Translations under genes and position numbers: made by a program
Notes under the pieces: generated by a model
Told to the model about the DNA's origin: nothing
Database searches by the model: none
The model's input: the letters and a program-made list of their open reading frames with translations, nothing else
Assembly (NCBI GenBank): GCA_008009225.1
Contig: CM017768.1
Coordinates: forward strand, 11,493,698-11,557,697
Origin: Acer yangbiense
Lineage: Eukaryota; Streptophyta; Magnoliopsida; Sapindales; Sapindaceae
DNA length: 64,000 bases
Reading direction: 5' to 3'
In this document: piece by piece, positions 13,152-23,837 of the stretch
Position numbering within the stretch: position 1 is the stretch's first letter
Layout: the number at the start of each line of letters is the position of its first letter

Positions 13152-13275
13152 AGATGAGGTTAGTCCAATGGTATATCTTTATATCTACACCACAATTTTA
13201 TAGGTTCGAGTCATACATCTTTTCCAAACCCTAAATTTATGTTATTCTTAAAATATATATATATATATATATAGG
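13152..13275 (+). mobile_element. SINE-like element head (tRNA-type A and B boxes)
   Basis: tagtccaatgg at 13161-13171 fits the pol III A-box consensus TRGYNNARNNG at every position. ggttcgagtca at 13203-13213 fits the B box in 10 of 11. A related head occurs at 57.2 kb. The body is short and ends in a TA repeat. It starts directly next to the target duplication of the preceding MITE. Confidence 0.5.
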
Positions 13276-13431
13276 TGATAGGCAATCACATTCTAACAAC
13301 AATGCTCGAGTTACAAGATCTTTAAGAGGTGAATGTGAGACGAGGAGAGATGTAAATTTGTTCTAAAAGGTGCGGTGAAGGGGAGTAGAGTAGTCATGAC
13401 CCCAGTCTGATTTGGTTCCGACAGTTCTAAC

Positions 13432-14371
13432 TAGGGGTGGGCGTTTAATGGATCGGTTCACTTTTCTAGTGAACCGATAAAAAACCAATAATATCCGGTT
13501 TTTGAAAAAGTGAACCGATCCGATAAAATTGAAAAATATGAACCGATCAAAAACCGATTGAACCGGTTCGGTTCGGTTTTTTCGGTTTTGGGTCTATTGG
13601 GCCAAATTATTAAGTTTTAGACCTTCAGCTGTAGCATAACCAATACCCGAATTTGCTCCTGTAACGATGCAATTTTTCCCCTCTATGCAAGCTTGCATAT
13701 CTTCTGGTTTGAAATTTTCTGAGTGTTCGCTATAAAGAAGTATAAACAAAACATATAAATTATATTATTCTTATCCAAGAACACTGAAGAAACCATTTCA
13801 TATTAAATTCCTAGAAGAAACCATTTCATATTAAATCCCTAGCACATTTTCATAGCATTTTACCTTTGTAAAATGTGATAGATTTTCAAAACCAACATTA
13901 CCCATAAATGATGACGTGTTTTTTCATTAAACCAAGTACTTTAGTATACCAATGCGGCAATGCCCACATTTTCATTAATAAAAAGTGAGTGACTTGACAT
14001 AAATAAATTGCTTATAAATGATACAAGAGCAGAGAGTCTTAAAGGAGCAATTTGATAAATTTAAGCCATGACTGTAATGGGTATACATGATTGAGAAATA
14101 AGAAAACAGTAAATAAACCCAAATGTAGAAAGCAATAATTTAGCTTACATAAAGAAAAGATCTAGAGATTATAGAGAGAGATGTAAACAAAAGAAAGAGG
14201 GATCCATTTTTTTATATACACCGGTTCGAACCCTAGAACCGGAAACCGAACCGGAAATACCGGTTTTTTTAAAAACAAACCGAACCGAACCGAACCGGTT
14301 AACAGTAAAAAACCGGAACAAAACCGATTGGACCGGTTCGGTTCGGTTTAATGGTTTTTTACCCACCCCTA
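13432..14371. mobile_element. 940-bp non-autonomous hAT element carrying host gene sequence
   Basis: The ends are taggggtgggcg and acccacccccta-type inverted repeats (right end acccaccccta). The 8-bp duplication gttctaac lies at 13424-13431 and 14372-14379. Both subterminal regions are dense in aaccggttcggttcgg motifs, as in hAT transposase-binding regions. No transposase is encoded; the interior holds a captured dehydrogenase exon. It sits inside the left terminal region of the older hAT element. Confidence 0.88.
13618..13732 (-). pseudogene. Captured fragment of a short-chain dehydrogenase/reductase gene
   Basis: On the minus strand, an exon reads with FKPEDMQ, then GKNCIVTGANSGIG, then YATAEGL. 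TGANSGIG is the cofactor-binding Rossmann motif of SDR enzymes, and the context resembles plant DHRS12-like proteins near the N-terminus. It is preceded on the minus strand by a pyrimidine-rich ctttatag, like an intron acceptor, suggesting capture of genomic DNA rather than cDNA. About 38 codons are recognisable; the rest of the enzyme is absent. It cannot encode a working enzyme. Confidence 0.75.
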
Positions 14372-14689
14372 GTTCTAACTGTTCAGTTCTAATTTTATTT
14401 TATTTTCATATTATTATTATTTTAACAAAAAAAAATTATTAGACATATAAAATTGTAAATACACTTTATTGGGTAACCCGAAATTAAAATGAAATACATA
14501 TATAACAAACTAAAAAAATGTACAATTGGTTTTACATTTAATTTTTACCACAATTAAGTTGCCGACATATCCTCTTGGGGTTTAGACGAATAAAAGGCCA
14601 CGTAGCTCTCTTACCTTTTATTGTAGGTTTGGTGATGACGTGATGTGAGGTGGCACCGTAACTAATCGCTGCCATCCGTTCCAGTGGTA

Positions 14690-16449
14690 GGGGTATGCTG
14701 GTCATAATCAAAGAAATTATAGGGTGCGTCTTGATTGATTTCTTGTTGTCTATTTTGCGTCTTGATCCAATCATCAACACAAGCTTGTATCTGAATTGAT
14801 TACGGACTCAAAAGTGAACGTCTTGCGTCCAGAATATTTCCACTAGCGCTAAACTCTTGTTCCACAGCCACTGTAGAAACTAGTGTTGAAAGAATTTGTT
14901 TGGCTATAATAGCCAAGATTGGAAAGTACTTGTCATGCTCATTTCACTAATGTAAGATATCAAATTTTTTGACATCAGTGTTCTCATAAATTCAAAAGAG
15001 GTACTTAGATAACTTTTAAGCTCGGAATACGAGGTTGAGCTTAATGAAGAAAAACCTCTTAATTTTTTGTTTTTTTGGGATAACAGTTTTGTACCCTAAT
15101 CCCATTAATCCGGAGGATGATGGGGAATGAGATACATTTTAAGTTTGTGGAACATCTATATTCAATGATGGACCATAAACTCTAAGATATTCATCATATA
15201 ACTTATACAATAATATCTTAATTTTAGAAGAAGACTTAGTAACATCATAATCTATTTGTAAACATTGATAATAAGCAACTAGATAGTCAAACAAATTTTT
15301 TAATCTACAACATGGATCAAAACACATTGCAATCAAATAAATAGTTGGAAACTCCTTATAGTAGTCTGACCATTTTGTTTTCATAGCATTAACGGACTCC
15401 AGTAATTCTATATCAAATGCACACTTAGAAAATGAACCCGCAATATTAACACTATCAATAATAAATAAATTAGTTGTAAGATAATAAATACCAGTTAAAT
15501 TGTTAGTAGCATTATTAAAGACTTTTAACAAACCACAAATTTTTGTACAAACATCCAAATGGTTTGAATAAAGATTAATGTAACTAACATTATATTGAAT
15601 AAAAGTAAGTAATAAATCCCTATAATCATAACTTTGAGCAAGCAATTTATAAGTAGAATTCCAACATGTTGGAACATCACGAGGAAATCTAATGGCGCGC
15701 CTACCATTTTGTTTACAAAACTTTACCCATGCTTTCATTGCAAAAGGATGTTTCCACAAATAATATAGGGCATCTTTAATAGATTTAATAAAATCTTGAA
15801 GAATTTCTAATCCTTTTTGAACAAATAAATTTAAAACATGGCATGCACATCTTTGATAAAAAAATTTACCACCAAGATAAGGTTTGCATAAATCGATTAA
15901 AGCATGAATAGTTGCAGTATTGTTGGAAGCATTATCAAAACAAAATTTTTACAATTGGTTTTGATAAGTGTAAAAATTTTGATAAGTGTAACCAATTGTA
16001 AAAATTTTGTTTTCAATTTTTTACTCTTCAAAAATAATTCTAAACTGTCTAAAAATATTAACAGCAGTATGTGCATCATCAAAAACTTTAAATGCAAGAA
16101 TTCTTTTTTGGATAGTCCATCCATTATCCATATAATAGCAAGTGACACCCACGTATGAATGCAGTTGCTAATGGTCAGTTCATATGTCGGCACATACAAA
16201 AACACAACCATTATATTTTTCAAAAAAAAAAAATCCAACTTCCTTTTTTCTTTGTAATAAATGTTAGAAAGTGCACATGTGAGAGTGGTTCTAGGAACAC
16301 GACATGCAACTAGATTTAATGCTTGTTGACAATAATTAATAAAACCAACATTTTCACCAAAACTAAATGGTAAGTGTTCTACTACAATCATTCTAGCTAA
16401 TTCTTCTCTATTTTTTCATCATTATATTTAAATAATTGTTGGTTAGGGG
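14690..16449 (-). pseudogene. hAT transposase, RNase-H-like and dimerisation parts (broken)
   Basis: Reading on the minus strand from 16449: a segment with LARMIVVEHLPFSFGENVGF, then a frameshifted stretch with an internal local duplication (15.94-16.02 kb), then CHVLNLFVQKGLE, then PTCWNSTYKLL (15139-15759), and finally the hATC dimerisation domain (FPILAIIAKQIL, STVAVEQEFSASGNILD) at 15.0-14.8 kb. Lesions include a 1-nt shift near 16.41 kb, shifts around 15.9-16.0 kb, two stops near 14.95 kb and a TAA at 14800-14802. It belongs to the RICESLEEPER/BED-finger hAT group. It continues the BED-finger part 30 kb away, from which the LTR relic separates it. Confidence 0.85.
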
Positions 16450-16567
16450 TATTGGGATCTATGCCCTAAAACTTGTAATTTGTAAATGATATAAATGCAT
16501 TAAAAAAAGAAGTAGTTATTTCATTCAATTAACATGACTCATACGTTTATATTATATGTGCTAAACA

Positions 16568-17487
16568 TCCAAGATTGCTAGATGTAATCTCAAATTGAGT
16601 ATATGAATGTCATATACAAAGGAATTCATTTTGAGACATACCAGAGGAGATCGCTATGATCGTTACTGTATCCGTATCGAAGAGATGCGACAAAGTGTTT
16701 GGATCATTGTGTAATGTCCTAATCAAATGCCTAGTGGCATGATCAAAGCCGATGATCGTAAGTTATGTCCTCCATCACGATGTCGAATGAAACTATCCAT
16801 GGAATCGTGCGCCGTGTGAAACGTAGATCATCGTCGTTCTTAATCGAGACCCAGGTTAAGCTCCGTCTCGGAACCTTGTGTGGTTAGGAGTAAAGCATCC
16901 CGAGGTTGGCGCATCTCGTTGGGTGTGGAGAAGCATTGGGAACCCCAATTTATTTCTTCGAAGCCGTTTCTTTTCCCGTCCCCCCGCCCCGGCATAGCGC
17001 TTCGCTTCCACAATCTAAAGAGTCCGTAGAAAACAAATAAAGCTGGGTACTTTATTTGTGGTTAATCTACAACTGCAATCTATTCCGTAATGTTCGGTGG
17101 TCTTATTCTAGACTACTCATATGGTGATATGAGAATTGTAAGATCCTAGATCTTTGTTGGCTTGATTCCATTGCAAAACACTCTTTATTTGTATTGATTA
17201 GTTGCTTAGGTTGTTCTTGGTGAAAAGAAGCTTCATAGAAGAAAAGCAACGTCTCATGCAAATATCGTTTTCAAGAGGAAAATCGCGTACTTGGATGCTA
17301 AGGTATCATGATTCTTCTCCTCTTGCAAGGCGTAAGCGCACACACACACAATTTATTCATATATGTCCCTGCATCGTTGTGCACACATTTTATATAACAC
17401 ATTCACATGTTTTTAGTATGCTCATGCATTGAACTCAAATACAATGCCATATACTCAATTTGAGATTACATCTAGCAATCTTGGATG
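16568..17487. repeat. 37-bp perfect inverted repeat inside the LTR relic
   Basis: ccaagattgctagatgtaat... at 16568-16604 recurs as its exact reverse complement at ~17451-17487. Flanking sequence is not clearly palindromic. It implies that a second, inverted piece of the same LTR family lies within the relic, or that the region was rearranged. Confidence 0.7.
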
Positions 17488-18704
17488 ATCTTATTGTATG
17501 TTCTATAACTGTATGTTCTATAACTATAGCTTGGATATGGCATACTTGTGTGATATTGTGTTTATTTGTTTGTGTTTCTTGTATTTTGGACTTGAACATG
17601 ATCTTATGTGATTCCTTATTGAGTCCCGGTCATTTCAGTTACTCATTCATTAGGTTTCGAGTCCAAATGATGTAGCTACGCTACTTTGCGTTCTCATTCT
17701 TTGAGTTATCTTCGTCGTCGTTTTTCGAGATGATTTCTCAACCATTTGTCAAATTTTTGTAGTCATCATTGTGCATGAGAGAGTCACGATTTGTAATCCA
17801 AAAATGGATTTGAATTCGAATTCAAAGTTCGGAGTTCGGATGCCCGAATACGGCTGAAGAACACGAGAGAAGCACGATGGAGGCAAGAATGGCCGAAGCC
17901 ATTTTTAGGAGGATCACGTGTGGAGCACGTGTAGCACATGGCCAAAGACCTCCTCTGCCCACGTGTGCCACACGCGCCCCACACGGGATGTGTGATGTGG
18001 TTCTTTTTGATTGGCCACCGAATCCCTCTCTTCTCCATCTCTTTTCCCTCCATTTATATTCGAAAATTCTGTAAAATTCTTCACAACTTTTGATTTCTTA
18101 TTTTAATCATATCTCTCTCATTTCAACTCCGAATCAAGTGATTCAAAAGCCAAAAATGTTGGTCTTGAAAATAGGAACAAATCCCAAGCATTTTAAAAGT
18201 CATTTGAGTTCATGATTTTTCGCAGTGAGCTGATTTCAGTCCGTGACTCAACTTTTGTATGTGAAACTTCTTCTTCTCACTTCATCTTTTGATCATCTCT
18301 TTTAATCTTCCTAATTGATAGATGATATGTGTTTAGAATGTTGTTAGATCATATTCTAGGGGTCGTTTATCTATTTATTGTTGAGTTTTACCCTTGTGAT
18401 CTCAATTGAACATGTTTAGCTAAACTTGACTAATATTGAAATTGATTCTAGAAATGTTGTATATGATGTGCCTCATGTTATTTTCTAGGTTTAATTTCAT
18501 CATCTAAGAACTAAGATTTTTGTGTGATATATTGAATATTCATATCTTGTTATTATTGATTCACATGCTTTGATTTCTAGATAGATTTATGATTGTGTGT
18601 TGATAGCTTATTCTAGATCATCACTAAGCATGTACATAGAGCTTGATTGATCATCTTGCTTTATTTAATTGTGTTTGTATCATTTGCATCACTTATATCA
18701 TTGC

Positions 18705-19408
18705 TGTTGACGGTGAAATTTGGATTACCACACAACCAACAATTAAATCAAAAGTATCGTCAATTAAGAAAGAAATTCAATGCATGCAAGAGACCAATTT
18801 ACGTGGAAAACCCTTGAATGGGAAAAAACCCACGGCGTCCCGGAGGACAAGAAAATATCACTATAGTTTATTTGTTTCGATTACACACTCAAATCTCCAG
18901 AATTATTACTTTTCTCTCTATTGGTTCTTTTTTTTGACCCCTTCCTCGTGGGATAGGTGGTTCTATTTATACATGATAATCTAGGGTTACTACGTGATCC
19001 TGTCCTGTTGGAGGTAGGATTTCCTTTTTGATTTGTACTCGGATTCCCATGTTGTAACAGATACGGATCTGTGCTTTCGGCCCCTTCCTTTTCTACGACT
19101 CCTTGTTCCCATGGGTCTTCTGGGAGTTAGGGTTTATTTTCACGTTTCAGTCGAGTCGGTTTGTGCCCATCATACAGATGTGGCGAACATCTCCCCTCCT
19201 GGGTTTTACCCTTTGGCGACTATGCTTCTATCTTTGGCGAGTACATATCTAGCTCTGGCGAACACATCTTTGATTCATTTGACTTGATATGCTGATCGGT
19301 CCACGTTTTCTTCTTTGACCTGGTCAATGAGTGACGTGGAAACCTGTTCCTCTACATTTATTGACTCCTTTGATGACGTGGCTGCTTGGCGAAATTATAT
19401 ATATAACA
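18705..19408 (-). repeat. 3' LTR of the Tat element (704 bp)
   Basis: Begins tgttgacggtg and ends atataaca on the plus strand. About 96% identical to 38470-39172. Confidence 0.93.
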
Positions 19409-19424
19409 ATACCCCCATAAATAT
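19409..19424 (-). other. Polypurine tract of the Tat element
   Basis: On the minus strand tttatgggggtat abuts the LTR start TGTTATA, the expected position and composition for plus-strand DNA priming. Confidence 0.7.
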
Positions 19425-20073
19425 TTCGAGCTTGAGCGAACGAATTGGGTTTCTAATTCGTTTGCCTGAGCGAGTAGTATTTATATCCATGCTTATAACA
19501 TTTTGGCGCATTTTGCAAATAATTCCCCCCTTTTTTTCCTTTTTACCACGTGTTGAGTTAATTGGTTGATTCTTCCTTTTTCCTTTTTACCACGTGTTGA
19601 GTTAATTAGTTGATTCTTCCGGTGCAAGCTTTTAATTTCAGCCACACAAACTCTGGCGCTTCCAATCACTTCACAGGTGAAGACATATTCTGACTGCTTG
19701 GTGATCCCCGAGGTGCCACATGTCTGTTACTTGGCGGTGACTGTTGCGGTCAGTTACTGTGACGGTCGCTCACTTTAACCAAATGTCTTTTATCTGATTT
19801 TTTTCTTTTTTGAATTTCAAAAACTCCCCCTTTTAATGTCCGACCGTTTCTCCTTCTTCTCTATCCTCTCATATCTCCATTAATCTTGTCTTTCTCTCAA
19901 AGCAGAGTTCCTTTATTGTCTTTCCTTCTTTTCCCTTAGAAACCTCTGTCATAAATTTCTTCTATTTGATTTCATTATCGAACAGCTCATTTTGAACTTG
20001 ATCGTGCTTATTTCTTGGCGTCCCCAAATCTCCTGCTCATTCTCCGATCCTAGGGTTTTTCTGGTAAGTTTTC

Positions 20074-22910
20074 ATGAATCCCTCCTTACGTTCTTCTTTT
20101 TTTAATCAAATGATGCAAGCTATAGAGCTTGGTGACAAACGTACTGCGGACAAAATCGAATCTTTGATTCGTAATTTTCACCCAGATTCTCCGGTCCCCC
20201 TTTCTGTTTATGTTCCATCTTTTGAAGATGATTCTATCCCTAACATTTCTCCTTCGTCTTCCGATAGTGATTCTTCAGTGATGCCGAGATCTTCCAAACC
20301 AGGTGGCAGCAAAAGACGCGCCTCTAGGGTTCCTCGCGGGTCCTTACTGGATGCGCAGACAACTATTGATTCTGATGTTGAAGACCATCGTCGGGATAGG
20401 CTGCACTTCTCGTTTGATCGTCCGTGTTCCTTCGACACCGAAGTTAATATGGTGGGCGAGGATGAACTCCGCAAGTATAGGAGTCGCTTTGCAATTCCCA
20501 ACTCAGTAACTTTGATACTATCGGGCAGTCGAGCAGCATGGAATCCTCCCGAAAATGCAGTTGCCGTTTATGGTGCTATGCTCAGTTGTGGGGTAACCCT
20601 TCCTCTTCAGCCTTTCATCGCTAGGTTTCTTGCGGAGGCTCGAATTGCACCCGCTCAACTTGCCCCAAATAGCTATAGGATTCTTATGTGTTTAGGATTA
20701 ATGTGAAAGTTAAAAGGTTATGACCCCCCTACGCCTCGTGAGATTCGCCACTTCTATACTTTAAGGCAGGCGGGCAACAGTGGGACTTACTTTCTTCTTT
20801 CTTCTTTCTTCTTTCTTCGCCCGTGGAGAATTGGATTCCAGAGGGAGTGGCGAATCCTGGGCAAATAGAAATTTCTGGTGATGAGAAGAAGAAAGGATTT
20901 GTTTGGGGTTTCCCTACCTCAAATAAAAGATGGAAGAACAGCTGGTTCTTTGTTGGCGGCGAGTGGGGTAGAAACGTGTCCGCCCGTGGTCGCCTGAATC
21001 TTGCAGCGAAGAAGGTTCCCCGACACTTTACTTCTCTCGATACTTGGTCGAAGGCCATCCCAGTATTGTTAGACGGAGAGATATCTCATCTCGCTGCTGC
21101 GGCCATCCTTCCTTTAGATGAAAGGGGCCGTCCATTTCTTCTGGATGAGGATAAAATGATCGCTCAGCGATTTGTTTTGCGCTTACCCATCAGACTACCT
21201 CGCCGTAAGTTTTACCACCTTTCTTTGGTTTCATAGCTTTGTTTTTCCCATCGCTAATATTTGGTGATTTTTCTTGCAGTGTGTGACTTTGATACTGTCT
21301 GTGACTTACAAGCCCGGGCAGTGAAAAATTTTGAGGCTGCCAGTAAAAGACATACTGTTGGTTTGGCCAAGGAAGGAGTTGCTAGCCCGGATGGTGGCGA
21401 TCTCTCCGATGGCGAGGAAGCTGGCGATATTCCCGAGGGTGGGGTCGAATCGGGACAACCACCTGTGTATACAGAGGCAGTTGTGAACATTCATGCTACG
21501 ACTACTGCTACTGCGACCACTCCTACAGCTACCTCCAGCCATAAGGGAAAAGAGAAAGTTAGAGTTTCAGGGTCATTCAGTGATACTCCTATTTTTGACG
21601 TGGATGTCCCTGAAACTCCTCTTGATCCTGCGAATGACCTAACCCCTAGGACCGGTAGAGGCAGAAGCCCGGTTGAGGGCACCCCTGATCACACTGCTTG
21701 ACCTTTGAAGCGGGCATCAAGAGTTGTGCAGTATGTTGTTTCTTCGGACGAGGAGGGTGCTGATGGACCTGTATTCGTCGAAACCCCTTCTACTCAAACA
21801 CCTGTTCCTGAGGCTCCTGCTGGTGGGGTGAGTGCGGTGGTGTCCTCACCTTCTGAAGGAGTTAATAGGTCGAATGTTCCTGCTTCATCCCCGATTGGTG
21901 CAGCTTCTCCTTCGGCGGCTGTGGGTGAGCCGAACGTATCTTCTGTTAATCAACCTGGGCCATCTGGTCAGCCAGGGCCAGCTGATAAACCGGAGCCATC
22001 AAAGCAAACCGAGGCTTCTACGTCAGGTTCGGGTATTACCCGTGAAGTTCCTCCCGTGGATCCAACCGAAGTTGGTGAGGGAGAAAGGTCTGTTTCCCTT
22101 TTAGACTTCACAGCTGCGGAGATTTGCTCACATATTATGAACAACAACGTTTATGTTGGTGAGTGTTGGGAGCACGTGAAGAGCAGGTCTTGTAACAAGA
22201 AAATGGAATTTTTCTTCAATTGCCACTCCCTGGTGAGTCTCTTACGGTATTCATGTTGTATTTTTCGTTCGCATGTTTCCTGACTTGACTGTTTTTCTTT
22301 TCAGATGATGTCTGAGTTGACTGATACCTATAAGCGAGGGAATTTCCTTTCGAGGGATGTGAAACGCCTGCGGGAACAAACTTCTATTTTGGCAGCTGAG
22401 AAACTCTCTGCTAAGGAAGTTCATACTCAGCAACTTGCTCAGTTGAGGGAATCTGCAGATGGTTATCTTTCAGCCCAACTGGTTGCTGAAGATAAATTGG
22501 CCGCTGTTGAGGAAGAGATTCGTTTGCTGCGAGAGCAACTTTTCGCTAATCAAGAATCACTCGCAACACGTTTTGAGACCGAGCGACTAGTTGAGGAGGT
22601 AAAAGAGAGAGCTGAGCGTGAGGCTTTGGACCTGCGCAACCAGTTGTCCTCGCATGAAGTTATCTTGAATGATCTCAAGGCTGTGCTGGAGGTTGAAGCA
22701 GTTGATCATTTTAAGAGATCCCTTGCCTATGATGCGCTTTTGCTGCGTGAATTTGAACGGGGCATGAGGCAGTCGAAGTTCTTCGCCATGAAGGACCATT
22801 TGAATGAAAAGGTTTTAAATCGCTTTGACAGATATCTTAAACAGCATATGGCCAGCGGAATGGGTTCGATTAAAGATCAGATAAAACGATGGAAAGCCCA
22901 CTGTCGTTAA
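20074..22910 (+). pseudogene. Antisense additional ORF of the Tat element (Transposase_28-like domain plus coiled coil), intron-containing, broken
   Basis: On the strand opposite gag-pol. Exon 1, 20074-21204, has an N-terminal acidic/Ser-rich part followed by a domain with RFAIPNSVTL, ENAVAVYGAML, TLPLQPFIARFL, APAQLAPNSYRIL and, after a stop, DPPTPREIRHFY. This resembles the family described as putative gypsy-type transposon protein (PF04195). Introns 21205-21279 and 22233-22304 have canonical borders and keep the frame. The middle is a Pro/Ser/Thr-rich low-complexity region, and 22305-22910 encodes a long heptad-rich coiled coil. Lesions: TGA at 20704-20706, a frameshift in a TTTC-repeat near 20.79 kb, and TGA at 21699-21701. 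Antisense extra ORFs of unknown role between integrase and LTR are known in Tat elements. Confidence 0.8.
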
Positions 22911-23255
22911 AACAGGACTGCGCCTCATCCTATGCATTTGGAAATTCCCAGTAGACGTGTTTTCAACACTTACTACTCCGGCTAGAAGGGCAGCTTTTCT
23001 GGTTCTAGTGCTGAACCTGATTTGGGTCCTGTTACCGGTAGGGATTATGGACCTTTTATGCCGGATGGGGACGAAGAAATTACTTAGCCTTCTGAAGAGG
23101 AGATCGAAGATGAGGAAGACAGCGAGGGACCTCCTGCAGCTAGTTGAGATTAGGTCTTCAATTTGTAAATATTTATATCTTTCTTGAACCTTCGAGTGTA
23201 AATAACTTTTTGATTCTATAAATTATTTTATAACTCCTCTAGCTCTATTTTTGTT

Positions 23256-23515
23256 CAGCTGCCTTTGCTGAGTTTTTGGCTTACTTAATGTTTCACCAAG
23301 TTTTTAGCATATTTTACAGCTTTATTCAGCTGCCATTACTGAGTTTTTGGCTTACTTAGTGCTTCACAAAGTTTTTAGCATATTTTACAGCTTTATTCAA
23401 CTGCCATTGCTGAGTTTCGACGTACTCAGTGTTTGTCAGGACGTATCCGACCATACACTAAGTTTTTAACATGTTATTTAGTCAGCTGCCATTGCTGAGT
23501 TTTAGCATATTATTG
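23256..23515. repeat. Tandem repeat in the Tat 3' untranslated region (71-bp unit)
   Basis: Units starting cagctgcc-tt/at-gctgagttttt begin at 23256, 23327 and 23398 (71-bp period), with a diverged fourth at 23483 after an 85-bp third unit. Tandem repeats between integrase and LTR are typical of Tat/Ogre elements and can seed satellite DNA. Confidence 0.85.
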
Positions 23516-23837
23516 GGACGTCTCCCTCATGCTTTTCGCTTGTCTTTTTTAGGGATTTTACTTTTCCCGTAATGGCGATTGACAATTTTTATAACTTGGG
23601 ATTTTATTCTTCTCGCCAGTTTGCTGGGAGTACGAGATTCATCTGTACGCGATGGTAGTGATGTATGACGGCAAATGCCCTTTGTGACTGGCGAGTCAAA
23701 TCACGAATCTTCAGTAATAAATTACTTTTTATTGAATACTTACTGCAACTCGTTAACATAGTCACAGATAAAGATGCCAAAATGAAAACTATCTAAGAAT
23801 AAAAAGATTGAAATAAATCCTAAAAGTAAGCGAGAAG

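Noticed and set aside
17784..18074. Overlapping open runs on both strands near 17.9 kb as a gene
   Set aside because: No family resemblance; the CACGTG boxes and TATA-like sequence suit an LTR promoter better.
20823..21236. Separate small gene on the plus strand in the Tat element
   Set aside because: It is the continuation of the antisense ORF domain after a frameshift, not an independent gene.
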